A stretch of 64,000 nt of DNA from Segatella copri (GTDB lineage: Bacteria > Bacteroidota > Bacteroidia > Bacteroidales > Bacteroidaceae): NCBI RefSeq assembly GCF_015074785.1, contig NZ_CP042464.1:434001-498000 (forward strand). Direction: 5' to 3'. Positions 25,888 through 34,244 of this stretch are shown here, piece by piece; the stretch's first letter is position 1, and every line of letters starts with the position of its first letter. The translations under genes and the position numbers were made by a program. Under the pieces are notes generated by a model. The model was given only the letters and a program-made list of their open reading frames with translations. It had not been told where the DNA came from and searched no databases.

Positions 25888-26904
25888 ATGAAATTTAAAA
25901 AGGTATTATTATTAGCGTTGCTTTGTTCCTCTGTCCTGGTGGGGTGCGAGGAACATCCTTCTTTCAAGACTTCCGTAGATGCTGTGGAAGGTTGCAAGAA
26001 GGAGCTAGCAGAGTTGAAGGAAATGGATGATGTATCTGTGGAGAATCTAGCAAAAGCTACCTCTGCATGGCTGGAAATACAAGATTCGGCTTATAGTGTA
26101 TTCTCTCGTGACACTACCATCAATCTAAGAAGCCCTGTTGCCATGGCTTACTTTGTTGTGTCGGATTCTATACGTGGAGAACTCAAAAGACTGGCGTTTG
26201 CCAATCCTCGTTCTCTTCGTGATGTCATGTATCTTAAATTGAATACGGCAACGGCAAGAAAGAAGATAGAAAAGTCCGATGTGTATAAGGAGGTATTGGA
26301 TTTCTATGACAAGCTCGATAAGCAAGATACTTATCCAAACTTGACAAAGACACTTATTGTGTATTCGGCTTTGCTGCATAATGCCAAGCCTTTCAAGCAT
26401 GAAAGTGAACTTCTTGGATTCATCTCTGAAGAAGATAGATGCTTTCGTTCTTTGATGAAGTTTTTGAGTCAGGTTTCTAATGAGCAACTGCAGCAGCTTA
26501 CTGATGCTACTGCTAGCATCTTCGATGGATTGTATTCTTCAGTCGGCAGAAAAGTTGATGATGTCAATGATCGTACAATGCTTTATCTTACCATGCGTTT
26601 CAATCGCCGCATCGTTCAAAATGCCTTGGCTTGCAAGCAAGATGTGGAGAATGGAAAGAAGCTTAGTCATCTCCAGAGGGCTAACTACAGATGGATGCTC
26701 ATTCAGCCGTTCATGGCTATTGATGACTATTCTACTGCTGCGCTAACAAGTAAGCAAAAGGAGGAACTTCTTGACATGTCAAATGAACTTCCTATGTTGC
26801 TGAACAAATTGGAGTTGGAAAAGCAGACTAAGGAGGAAGAAGATAAATTTACAAAAGTCCTTTCCGAATATTTCTTGAAATCGTATTTGTCAACATCTTT
26901 ATAA
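25888..26904 (+). CDS. Predicted lipoprotein of unknown function
   Basis: A 338-residue exported protein. MKFKKVLLLALLCSSVLVGC is a lipoprotein signal with the acylated Cys at position 20. The mature part is mostly alpha-helical and charged (for example VEGCKKELAELKEMDDVSV, LDKQDTYPNLTKTLIV, LNKLELEKQTKEEED). I do not recognise a domain. It is first of a three-gene set (25888-28102) under promoter P1, whose design it shares with transfer operons. A role at the cell surface linked to conjugation, such as entry exclusion, is possible but unproven. Confidence 0.75.
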   Translation: MKFKKVLLLALLCSSVLVGCEEHPSFKTSVDAVEGCKKELAELKEMDDVSVENLAKATSAWLEIQDSAYSVFSRDTTINLRSPVAMAYFVVSDSIRGELKRLAFANPRSLRDVMYLKLNTATARKKIEKSDVYKEVLDFYDKLDKQDTYPNLTKTLIVYSALLHNAKPFKHESELLGFISEEDRCFRSLMKFLSQVSNEQLQQLTDATASIFDGLYSSVGRKVDDVNDRTMLYLTMRFNRRIVQNALACKQDVENGKKLSHLQRANYRWMLIQPFMAIDDYSTAALTSKQKEELLDMSNELPMLLNKLELEKQTKEEEDKFTKVLSEYFLKSYLSTSL

Positions 26905-26914
26905 TAATAAAAAC

Positions 26915-27394
26915 ATGAACGAACTTATAGACTATACTCTCATCGAGAATGAGATTTTGAAAGATTCAATCTCTGATTTCCTCTCGGAAATTAGAGAAAA
27001 ATCACCTGAATACTTCAATTCCCTTGGTGTGAAAACAGTATTGCACCGTGGCTATGCAGAAGTGTTTGTACTATTGAACAAGCAAGTGATGATGGAACAT
27101 TTGGTGGATGAGCTGGCTAATGTGTTGGGCATCCATGTTCTGTATGCCGTCCGAGATAATAAAGGGCAGACATATAAGGCTGTGGCTTATTCCGTTCCTG
27201 TGGAAAACAAAATGTATGTCATTCATCTGGCTTCACAACAACATGGTGTCATAGAAAACATGACGGTCAACTTCTTTGATAGCTTGGAGATCATGTACAA
27301 GCAGGTTTGTAAGGAATTTACCAACATGCCGAAGTTTGATATGTTTATCCTTGAAAAGGAAAAGTACTCGGATGTCATAAACAGTTTCTATTAA
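26915..27394 (+). CDS. Hypothetical cytoplasmic protein
   Basis: 159 residues, no signal or TM segment. It starts 10 bp after the lipoprotein gene. Mixed alpha/beta character with GVKTVLHRGYAEVFVLLN and KMYVIHLASQQHGVIENM. No family recognised. Codon use and spacing make it a convincing gene of the P1 operon. Confidence 0.65.
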   Translation: MNELIDYTLIENEILKDSISDFLSEIREKSPEYFNSLGVKTVLHRGYAEVFVLLNKQVMMEHLVDELANVLGIHVLYAVRDNKGQTYKAVAYSVPVENKMYVIHLASQQHGVIENMTVNFFDSLEIMYKQVCKEFTNMPKFDMFILEKEKYSDVINSFY

Positions 27395-27409
27395 AAAAAT
27401 AATGGTTGT

Positions 27410-28102
27410 ATGTTTGCAATAACATTGAAGGTGATACTGGCTTTTGTGCTCACGGCCATTCCTTTTGCTTTTCATCTCTGGGTAAAGCCGAGGAAAGCGT
27501 CCTCTAACAAGTGGGGGAGCTTGTACACCGTGCTTTCTGCTATTTATGAAAGGATGAAACATAGTGACAATGCAAGAAAATTCTTTATACATGTTTTCTT
27601 GATAGTCCTCCTGTTTGTTCAGTACGTGGATTTTGAAGCAGCGAACGCTGCCAATCTTCTTAGTAATGAATTAGCTCAGGGAAGAGTAACGATGGCAGGT
27701 CAGATTGTAAATGTAGCTGACCTGTCGTTACTAGACAATATGTTTGATAGTGGAGAAGAGATAGCTGATTATTTCTATCCATTCCAAACACCAATTTTCC
27801 TTTCTGTGGGGTGCTTGATGGTAGTTAGTCTAATGTTCTATTATCGGATTTCGGATAAGGTTCTATCCTTTCTGCATGGCAACAATATGGCATTTTCTCT
27901 AGTAGCACAAACTGTCATTTTTGTCATGGCTGGCCATTGTGGACAATACTTGTGCGCAGCGGAAACTGTGTTCATCATATTGATGGCTGCTGCCGTTTAT
28001 CCAGATAAAACAGGCGAGGGAGTACCAGGAGGAAGAAAAGGAATAGAGTATTCAAAAAAGGAAGAATTGTTTTGGAAAAACGCAGAGAGAAAAGCTGCTT
28101 AG
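27410..28102 (+). CDS. Multi-pass membrane protein of unknown function
   Basis: 230 residues with hydrophobic segments at about 4-24 (ITLKVILAFVLTAIPFAF), 60-76 (FIHVFLIVLLFVQYV), 125-146 (PIFLSVGCLMVVSLMFYY), 160-176 and 180-196. The C-tail is charged (EYSKKEELFWKNAERK). No family recognised. It is third in the P1 operon and is followed by an inverted-repeat terminator. Confidence 0.65.
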   Translation: MFAITLKVILAFVLTAIPFAFHLWVKPRKASSNKWGSLYTVLSAIYERMKHSDNARKFFIHVFLIVLLFVQYVDFEAANAANLLSNELAQGRVTMAGQIVNVADLSLLDNMFDSGEEIADYFYPFQTPIFLSVGCLMVVSLMFYYRISDKVLSFLHGNNMAFSLVAQTVIFVMAGHCGQYLCAAETVFIILMAAAVYPDKTGEGVPGGRKGIEYSKKEELFWKNAERKAA

Positions 28103-28112
28103 TTTTCTAACA

Positions 28113-28155
28113 ATGGAAAAGATTGTGAAGGTATTGCACTTCACAGATTTTCCAT
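28113..28155 (+). terminator. Hairpin ending the P1 operon
   Basis: ATGGAAAA...GTGAAG and CTTCAC...TTTTCCAT pair with a small internal mismatch zone; the loop is about 8 nt. Confidence 0.6.
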
Positions 28156-28180
28156 ATAAAATATGATGTAAAAAATAGCT

Positions 28181-28648
28181 ATGAATGATAATAAAAAAGT
28201 ACAAGGTATAGATAGCAAGATATGGGAATTGTCTGATGAGATAGTTCTTCCGATTAATGTCTTCATCTATCTGGCCAATGACAGGGCTTACAACAACCCA
28301 CAGCGTCTTTCAAAGATTCAAGCCTTTGTGGATTTGGTGGAGCATTATCTGGATTCTCTTCAGAATGAGCAGGACGCTGCACTTAATATAGCAAAACTGT
28401 CAAGGCGTTGGAATTGGACACGCCCAACGGTTATAGCTTATGTCAATAACCTCAAAGCAATGAATGCTTTTGAAGTGAAGGACTCGAAGGAAGGAAAGAA
28501 CGTTTCGATTAATCCGAATATTCTTTCTTCTCCAAGGTGGGGCAAAGCATCCGGTGGCAGAGAAAGCGGAGACTCCCTACAGTCTCGACCAACCCAGCCA
28601 CATCTCTCTTCCGATGAAACGGAAGAAAACTCTGTGACAGAAAAATAA
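28181..28648 (+). CDS. Probable relaxosome/mobilisation accessory protein with HTH
   Basis: 155 residues. A helix-turn-helix-like stretch, ALNIAKLSRRWNWTRPTVIA with VNNLKAMNAFEV (about residues 67-100), suggests a winged-helix DNA-binding fold. The N-terminus is helical and the C-terminus is disordered and polar. It lies directly before the oriT-like intergenic region and the relaxase, where accessory oriT-binding proteins are encoded. The mobilisation role is inferred from that position. Confidence 0.6.
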   Translation: MNDNKKVQGIDSKIWELSDEIVLPINVFIYLANDRAYNNPQRLSKIQAFVDLVEHYLDSLQNEQDAALNIAKLSRRWNWTRPTVIAYVNNLKAMNAFEVKDSKEGKNVSINPNILSSPRWGKASGGRESGDSLQSRPTQPHLSSDETEENSVTEK

Positions 28649-28678
28649 AAATATTCACATAGAAAGGATTCTTTACAA

Positions 28679-28860
28679 ATGCGCTTGCGCATGGGCGGAT
28701 TTTTTCTCTGCTCTAGTAGCCTAATACGGAGTTTCTGCAAAACTCACTGTAACCCCCAAAAATGAAAAGTAATTCATTTTGACATTCGTGCGGCAAGCCG
28801 TGGGGATTATTAGGCTCAGGGACTTCTTCCCTAAGAACCCTTCTTTAAAGCAAATAACAT
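28679..28860 (+). other. Candidate origin of transfer (oriT)
   Basis: The gap before the relaxase holds a dense set of inverted repeats: ATGCGC-TT-GCGCAT at 28679-28692, GAGTTT-CTGCA-AAACTC at 28729-28745, AAAATGAA-AAGTAA-TTCATTTT at 28759-28780, and a wider GCCTAAT/ATTAGGC pair around 28719 and 28808. MobV-type relaxases nick next to such repeats upstream of their own gene. The nick site cannot be fixed from sequence. Confidence 0.5.
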
Positions 28861-30462
28861 ATGGCAGGAGCAAAAAATGTAATAGACATGAGACCGGGAA
28901 AGGGCTTTACCACTTCCCAAAGTAATGAACACCTCAGAGTTTTCTCTGATAAGGATAGAGCTAAAAAGGCTCAGTGGAATTATGACCCTTCTCGTGAACA
29001 CCTTAACTTTGAGATTGGGAAAGGTGGGGTTGTTATGAAAGTCAACAAGATGAAATCAATACCCCAGAGGATTGCAGAGAACTTGGAGGCTCGTGGAATA
29101 AAAGACCCAAACTTGTCTTTGATAAATCAAGGCAAAAGGCCTTACTTTAAGACTGTTGCTAATTTTATTCTGGGAGGAAACCGAGAGGTCATGCGCAACT
29201 TGGCGTTTGGAAACCAAAATGTAAATTGGGAGCAAGGAGCTGACAATACCCAGTTGAAACGTATGCCTGAGATTGAGAATTGGGCGAAAGATGCTTATCG
29301 GTTTATGTGTAAAAAATATGGTGAAAAAAACATAGCAGCTTTTGTTGTGCATCTTGACGAGGCTAACCCACATATTCATTGTACAGTTTTGCCTATTACT
29401 CCAAAGGAAAAGTTTTCTTTCTTGGGCGTATTCCTAGATGGTCATGATGACAAGGAAGCTTTGTCTAGACATATGACTAATCTTCATACAGAGTTTGCCA
29501 ACGAGGTTGGTATAAAGTATGGATTGGAACGTGGTGACAGCATCAAAGAAACTGGTGCCGAACATCGTACGACCGAAGAGTACCGTGAGCGACTTTGGAA
29601 GGAAGCGCAGCAAAAAGAAGCTGAGGTGGAGGAAAACAACAAGACCATCGAGGGCAATAAAAAGACTATCGATACTCAGAACAACATCATGGATTCTCAG
29701 AGTCGGGAAATCAAACATGCGGCTGCTCGTTTGAAGGCTTTGCAGACTATGATTAAGAATCTTCAAACCCATAAGATGGATTTGGAAGGTGAGGTGAAAA
29801 AGTTGGAGCGTGACTTGGAAAGCGGTAAGATTACCAAAGAAGAAGCAGACCGTAAACTTGCGCAAATCAATGCTGATATTGAAAAGACAAAAGAAAAAAT
29901 TGCTGACAAAATAGAAAAGTTGAAAATCGCCCAACGTCAACTAGACATTATCGAAGAAAAGAAGAATAACTTTGAGGCGAAGGCTGCTATGGCAGAAGAG
30001 AAAGCGACGGAAGCTGAAAAGAAATATAATGAAGTGAAGGCAAAAATAGACAAGGAAACTCCTGTTCTCAACAAACAGGTGATGCGTGAGATGCAAGCTC
30101 TGGGTTACCACCTAGGTGCCATCGATACTCAAAATAGATTGGAAAAGTATAATGAGTTCAAGGCTCAATTACCTGATGAACAGCGTGAGTTCTTGGACAG
30201 TACTGTTGGCAAAATATGGGATGGTTCCTTTATGGAACAAATTGCCGAGAATACATCTGCTGTTTGCTCTGTCGCTACTGCTCTCTTTATGGGGTACCTC
30301 GATAGTGCAACGACCATTGCTGCTAGTCATGGTGGAGGCGGAAGTCCTGGCAGTGGTTGGGGTAAAAAGGATGACGAGGATGACCTCGCTTTCCGTCGCA
30401 GATGCTTTGGAATGGCTATGCACATGATGAGGTCTGGAAACAAGCAGCAGCGAAAACGTTGA
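28861..30462 (+). CDS. MobV/Pre-type relaxase
   Basis: A 533-residue nicking enzyme that starts DNA transfer. The N-terminal domain (1-230) has NEHLRVFSDKDRAKKAQWNY and the catalytic metal-binding motif VVHLDEANPHIHCTVLPITP (His-x-Asp-Glu...His-x-His). A long coiled coil, charged and with heptad spacing, fills about 245-400. The C-terminus has GGGGSPGSGWGKKDDEDD. MobV enzymes are more usual on small mobilisable elements and plasmids; here one lies on an element with its own mating apparatus. It is preceded by the oriT candidate. Confidence 0.85.
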   Translation: MAGAKNVIDMRPGKGFTTSQSNEHLRVFSDKDRAKKAQWNYDPSREHLNFEIGKGGVVMKVNKMKSIPQRIAENLEARGIKDPNLSLINQGKRPYFKTVANFILGGNREVMRNLAFGNQNVNWEQGADNTQLKRMPEIENWAKDAYRFMCKKYGEKNIAAFVVHLDEANPHIHCTVLPITPKEKFSFLGVFLDGHDDKEALSRHMTNLHTEFANEVGIKYGLERGDSIKETGAEHRTTEEYRERLWKEAQQKEAEVEENNKTIEGNKKTIDTQNNIMDSQSREIKHAAARLKALQTMIKNLQTHKMDLEGEVKKLERDLESGKITKEEADRKLAQINADIEKTKEKIADKIEKLKIAQRQLDIIEEKKNNFEAKAAMAEEKATEAEKKYNEVKAKIDKETPVLNKQVMREMQALGYHLGAIDTQNRLEKYNEFKAQLPDEQREFLDSTVGKIWDGSFMEQIAENTSAVCSVATALFMGYLDSATTIAASHGGGGSPGSGWGKKDDEDDLAFRRRCFGMAMHMMRSGNKQQRKR

Positions 30463-30653
30463 TGCGGTTCTTATGGAAGAATATAGAGATATACTTATAT
30501 AAAGGTATGGTTATAGGAATCTTTCTTTATTTTGTTATTATCTTATATTCTTCTATAATACTATATGCATATAATGCAATAATTATAGATTTGTTTGTTT
30601 ATATGCTTATATCTTTATTGTTTTATATAAAGTATTGTAATAAAGTAGAATAG
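30462..30653 (+). CDS. Small membrane protein overlapping the relaxase stop
   Basis: 63 residues. The ATG at 30462 overlaps the relaxase TGA by one base. Nearly all of it is hydrophobic (VIGIFLYFVIILYSSIIL, LFVYMLISLLFYI). The underlying DNA is of the same AT-rich low-complexity type as non-coding tracts elsewhere in the element, so the open frame may be accidental. Confidence 0.35.
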   Translation: MRFLWKNIEIYLYKGMVIGIFLYFVIILYSSIILYAYNAIIIDLFVYMLISLLFYIKYCNKVE

Positions 30654-30770
30654 GAAAGTAAAACTTATATACATTAACGGATAAGATGGCGTGATGGAAA
30701 TATGAGATATTTTACATCCAAATTAAAAAGATTGCATGGTGTCAAATTATATAGTTAGAATAATGTAACA

Positions 30771-30952
30771 ATGAAGGAACATAAGTAGGCGAAAAGTTCA
30801 AGTTCCAAGGTATGACCTTGGTGGCGGTTGAGATAAAGAAACCAACCTGTACCGGCTGTTTCTTTGAGGGTAAAATCTTGGAGACTTTAAGATGTGCATC
30901 TTGTGAGCGTTCAGACCACAAGAATGTAATCTTCAAGAAAATTGAAGGGTAG
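30771..30952 (+). pseudogene. Frameshifted small CxxC-CxxC protein
   Basis: In one frame ATG at 30771 gives MKEHK and then a stop. Shifting by one base at about 30784 opens VGEKFKFQGMTLVAVEIKK with PTCTGCFFEGKILETLRCASC and ERSDHKNVIFKKIEG. This resembles small zinc-binding proteins of Bacteroidetes phages and mobile elements (GEKF...CxGC...C..C..R.D.KNVIF). A 46-residue remnant could still start at the ATG at 30812. A one-base indel best explains the layout. Confidence 0.5.
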
Positions 30953-31000
30953 AAACTGCAAATAGTAAGTCTTTCTTTCTCTAGTTTAGAAAAAATGTTG

Positions 31001-31008
31001 TACCTTTG
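31001..31008 (+). promoter_or_regulatory. -7 box before the Fic remnant and ASCH gene
   Basis: TACCTTTG followed by C matches the -7 consensus, 24 bp before the ATG at 31032. Confidence 0.5.
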
Positions 31009-31031
31009 CGGTGCATCAAAAAGAAGATAGT

Positions 31032-31324
31032 ATGGATAAAAATATGTTTTTTAATACAATACAGGAATATAAAGAACTGGGCATGTCTAATCTCATAGAT
31101 TATGACAAGTTCTATTTATATTCCATCGTAACTCATTCCACCGCCATAGAAGGATCTACTATGACAGAGGTGGAGAACCAAGTGTTGTTGAAGAGGGCTT
31201 GGCAGCCAGGGGAAAGAGCATGGAAGAACTTAATATGAATCTCAAAGAGGAAATCAAAAACTATAATTTGTCTCTAGGGGATGATTCTATGGAAGAGACT
31301 GTTTCACAACATATGCATAGATAA
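31032..31324 (+). pseudogene. Truncated, frameshifted Fic-family gene fragment
   Basis: The first frame reads DYDKFYLYSIVTHSTAIEGS and TMTEVENQVLL; (S/T)xxxIEGS is the N-terminal signature of Fic proteins. At about 31188 a one-base shift is needed to continue with EEGLAARGKSMEELNMNL, again Fic-like (compare DEGITPKGKSM..). After that the similarity ends and a stop comes at 31322, so the HPFxxGNGR catalytic domain is missing. It is a dead remnant. Confidence 0.65.
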
Positions 31325-31325
31325 A

Positions 31326-31694
31326 ATGAAAGCATTGTTTCCTATAAAAAAGGAGTATGTCAAGAAAATCTTTGATGGCTCCAAGGCGTATGAATATAGA
31401 AAGTCCTTTTGCTCTTTGGAAGTAGATACTATTGTTATCTACGAATCAAGGGGAAAGGGACTTGTTGTTGGTGAGTTTGAGATAGCGGATAGGTTATGTG
31501 ATACTCCAAGAAATATATGGGAAAGAACAAAGGGGTATGCTGGTATATCGGAAAGTGACTTCTTTTCATATTTCGAAGGGAGAGACAAGGCTTGTGCTTA
31601 TGTTGTCGGGAATGTCAATGTGTTCTTGAAGCCCAAAACTCTCCAAGACTATGGAATTAATGTCGTGCCTCAGAATTTTTGTTATATCAGATAA
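31326..31694 (+). CDS. ASCH/PUA-like domain protein
   Basis: 122 residues, starting at the ATG at 31326 (MKALFPIKKEYVKKIFDGSK). KKIFDGSKAYEYRKSF matches the G-x-K-x-x-E-x-R substrate loop of ASCH domains. VDTIVIYESRGKGLVVGEFE and ACAYVVGNVNVFLKPKTL complete the small beta-barrel. ASCH proteins are predicted RNA- or nucleotide-binding proteins; no specific role is known here. It begins one base after the Fic remnant. Confidence 0.75.
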   Translation: MKALFPIKKEYVKKIFDGSKAYEYRKSFCSLEVDTIVIYESRGKGLVVGEFEIADRLCDTPRNIWERTKGYAGISESDFFSYFEGRDKACAYVVGNVNVFLKPKTLQDYGINVVPQNFCYIR

Positions 31695-31729
31695 ACTTAA
31701 ATTAAAAAAAGTTATAGAATGAGCGGAAT

Positions 31730-31780
31730 GTTATATTCATATAACTTTATTTTGTATCTTTGTTGCGTATATATAACATT
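31730..31780 (+). promoter_or_regulatory. hipBA promoter with flanking GTTATAT palindromes
   Basis: GTTATATTCATATAAC (31730-31745) covers the -33 region, TATCTTTG (31755-31762) is the -7 box, and TATATAACATTATA follows at about 31769-31782. The palindromic half-sites on both sides of the -7 box fit autorepression by HipB/HipBA. The box sequence differs wholly from that of the chromosomal hip locus. Confidence 0.65.
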
Positions 31781-31787
31781 ATAAGCA

Positions 31788-32105
31788 ATGACAAAGTTTA
31801 CAAAAGCAAATTGGATGACCAGACAACTGGCGGAGAATCTTTGTGTAATGGGTGAGCAACTTAAAATGGCGAGAATGAGGAGAAACTTGACCATGGAAAT
31901 TGTAGCAGCAAGAGCACAATGTAGTCGCCAAACTTTGGCAAGATTGGAAAGTGGCTCACCTGAAGTTTCAGTAGGGGTATTGGCACGTGTTTTGAATGCA
32001 CTGCAGATGCCTGATGAGTTGTTGCTCATTGCTAAGAACGATGAGATGGGAAAGGTCATACAAGACATTGATCTAAAGAATAAAAAACGTGTAACAGGAA
32101 AATGA
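31788..32105 (+). CDS. hipB: HipB-type XRE antitoxin/regulator
   Basis: 105 residues with an XRE helix-turn-helix at about 25-80: RNLTMEIVAARAQCSRQTLA and RLESGSPEVSVGVLARVLNAL. It lies directly upstream of hipA with a 4-bp stop-start overlap, the usual HipBA arrangement. The C-terminal 20 residues are charged, as in HipB tails that contact the toxin. Confidence 0.85.
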   Translation: MTKFTKANWMTRQLAENLCVMGEQLKMARMRRNLTMEIVAARAQCSRQTLARLESGSPEVSVGVLARVLNALQMPDELLLIAKNDEMGKVIQDIDLKNKKRVTGK

Positions 32106-33391
32106 CAATGGAAAAAATTAAGGTTGTTGCCGACTTTGATTGGCTTGAAAATGAGGAAACTATAGGACTTCTTGGGCATGAATCTCAGAGGGGGACAGAT
32201 GTATATACCTTTGAGTATGATAAGGACTGGTTGAAAAGACATCCTTCTTTAAATCTAGGAAAGGAGCTGCAATCTTTTCCTGGGGTTCAATATAATCCTA
32301 CAAGAAACAGGATATTTGGAACATTCTCTGATGCACTGCCTGACAGATGGGGACGAAGACTTATTGATTTGAGAATCCACCAGGAAATGAAAGACTCTGG
32401 AGAACGCAGGGTAAATATTTCTGATTGGGACTACTTGAAAGGAGTGGAGGATTCCTTAAGAATGGGTGCTTTTCGTTTCAAGGACATAGCTACAGATGCT
32501 TACATAAGTTATAATAAGTCATATTCAATTCCACCAATTTTGTTCTTGGATGAACTGTTGGAGGCTGCAGGTCAGATAGAGAAGAGTGAGTTGAACAGAA
32601 TGGAACCTGAATCAAGATGGATTCAGCGAATATTCCAACCAGGTTCTTCTATGGGAGGAGCTAGACCTAAGGCTTGTGTGAAGGAAGGTGAAGATTTATA
32701 TGTTGCGAAATTTCCTTCTGTAGGGGATGAGATAAACATTTCACGTTGGGAATATTTTGCTCATTCTATGGCTAAGGATTGTGGTATAAACGCTGCGGAG
32801 TGCAGAGTGGTTTCAAGCAAGGATAGTCGTGATGTCCTTTTGTCTAAAAGGTTTGACAGAACAGAGAATGGAAAGAGAATACACATGGCATCTTCTCTTA
32901 CATTGTTGGGATTGAACGATGGTGATGGGGAAAGTACAGGAAAGGGGTATCTTGATATTGTGGATTTTATTGTGGCCAATGGAAGTGTTGATATGGAAAA
33001 AGAATTGGAGGAACTGTATCGCCGTGTGGCGTTCAATATTTGCATAGGCAATACTGATGACCATTTCAGAAATCATGCTTTCCTTTTGAAAAAGGATGGA
33101 TGGCACCTGTCACCAGCTTATGATATGAACCCTACTAACAAATATTACCATTCCTTGCTAATCGATGGTTATACCAATGAATCTAGCTTGGATGTACTTT
33201 ATGATGCCCATGAAAGCTATATGTTGGATGAGACAACTGCAAGAGGAATTATTAAGGATGTTACTCGTAATATGAAATATTGGGAGAGCATGGCTTTGAG
33301 ATGCGGTTTGTCAAGAAGTGAACTAAAAAATTTTCAAGAACGTATAGAAGATGGGATGGAATGGAAATGTGGTTTTACGCTGCACCGGTAA
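32102..33391 (+). CDS. hipA: HipA-type Ser/Thr kinase toxin
   Basis: A 429-residue, full-length HipA. N-subdomain 1 (residues 1-110) has IGLLGHESQRGTDVYTFEYD and FGTFSDALPDRWGRRLI. The phosphorylatable glycine-rich loop is PGSSMGGARPKACV (about 179-192) with two serines. The catalytic loop is NICIGNTDDHFRNHAFLL and the metal site LSPAYDMNP. Such kinases typically inactivate an aminoacyl-tRNA synthetase and induce growth arrest, neutralised by HipB. On an ICE it may act as an addiction module. This is a different subclass from the split system at 4.7-6.2 kb. Confidence 0.9.
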   Translation: MTMEKIKVVADFDWLENEETIGLLGHESQRGTDVYTFEYDKDWLKRHPSLNLGKELQSFPGVQYNPTRNRIFGTFSDALPDRWGRRLIDLRIHQEMKDSGERRVNISDWDYLKGVEDSLRMGAFRFKDIATDAYISYNKSYSIPPILFLDELLEAAGQIEKSELNRMEPESRWIQRIFQPGSSMGGARPKACVKEGEDLYVAKFPSVGDEINISRWEYFAHSMAKDCGINAAECRVVSSKDSRDVLLSKRFDRTENGKRIHMASSLTLLGLNDGDGESTGKGYLDIVDFIVANGSVDMEKELEELYRRVAFNICIGNTDDHFRNHAFLLKKDGWHLSPAYDMNPTNKYYHSLLIDGYTNESSLDVLYDAHESYMLDETTARGIIKDVTRNMKYWESMALRCGLSRSELKNFQERIEDGMEWKCGFTLHR

Positions 33392-33430
33392 AACCTTCTT
33401 TCTTGAGGTGTACAACAACATATAGAAATA

Positions 33431-33461
33431 ACAGCCCCTATGTATTACACACAGGGGCTGT
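33431..33461. terminator. Bidirectional terminator after hipA
   Basis: ACAGCCCCT pairs with AGGGGCTGT around a 13-nt loop, followed by TCTTACTTTT, between convergent units. Confidence 0.85.
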
Positions 33462-33549
33462 CTTACTTTTGTCTATAAATAAAGCGTCCATCAAACTTTA
33501 TAATGCTTCATTATAATAAATGCGTAGATGGCGAGAGCGGTGGCATAGT

Positions 33550-34236
33550 CTATAAATCCTCCCCATTGGCATGATTGTATTCGTTATCATAGAACATACA
33601 AATGTAGTACTCTCCATTAACTCTTGCAATTTTGAACCAAACAGGTTTCATAAACATCCGTTCCGTGCCTATTTTTATTGCTGTATTTGTAATTTCCTTC
33701 GATATTTCTTTTGACGGATTTTTTAATTCAGCCTCTGTGTATTTGCTTAACAACTCATTACGTACTTTCTCTTCGAAGAAAGTGTCGGCTTTCTCCATAT
33801 CGGGAACTTGATAAAAGTAAGCATCATAGTTCTTATTGTGAACTGTCATTTCATACGAAATGTCTTCCTCATCAGACAAAGTGTATTTATCAAGCGGAAA
33901 GTATCGTTTGTTATTTTCAAATTGGCTCACAAGGTTATTGAAACGAATTTTTATTTGGGCTTCATCCACAGTAAAATTATCCGCAACCATGATTCTATAT
34001 ACCTTATTATTGTTTGTTACTATGTAAACACGAACATCTGTTCCATTGAATTCTCCTTCCAAGAACTCATTTGTACCTACTTTCTTTGGTACAAAACCTT
34101 TGCTTACCAGTTTTTGTTTCATACTTAAAACTGTTCCATCTACAGGAATACCAAGAAAACTAGTTACATCTTTCTGCTGAGCAAATGATGTTATTGTGGC
34201 TATCATAGCCAATACGATAAATAATAATCTCTTCAT
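33550..34236 (-). CDS. Exported protein of unknown function, last gene of the transfer operon
   Basis: 228 residues. The signal peptide is MKRLLFIVLAMIATITSFAQ. The mature part starts with KDVTSFLGIPVDGTVLSMKQ, a pattern seen in Bacteroidetes secreted proteins that compare motion of small repeats, but I assign no function. It starts 8 bp after the coupling-protein stop, so it is cotranscribed with the transfer genes. It may be periplasmic. Confidence 0.7.
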   Translation of the reverse strand: MKRLLFIVLAMIATITSFAQQKDVTSFLGIPVDGTVLSMKQKLVSKGFVPKKVGTNEFLEGEFNGTDVRVYIVTNNNKVYRIMVADNFTVDEAQIKIRFNNLVSQFENNKRYFPLDKYTLSDEEDISYEMTVHNKNYDAYFYQVPDMEKADTFFEEKVRNELLSKYTEAELKNPSKEISKEITNTAIKIGTERMFMKPVWFKIARVNGEYYICMFYDNEYNHANGEDL

Positions 34237-34244
34237 AATATTTG

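Noticed and set aside
33480..33560. Short frame with tail GGFIDYATALAIYAFIIM after the 33550 gene (minus strand)
   Set aside because: No start codon in frame and only about 25 codons; the 33550 protein has a normal stop, so a frameshifted tail could not be supported.
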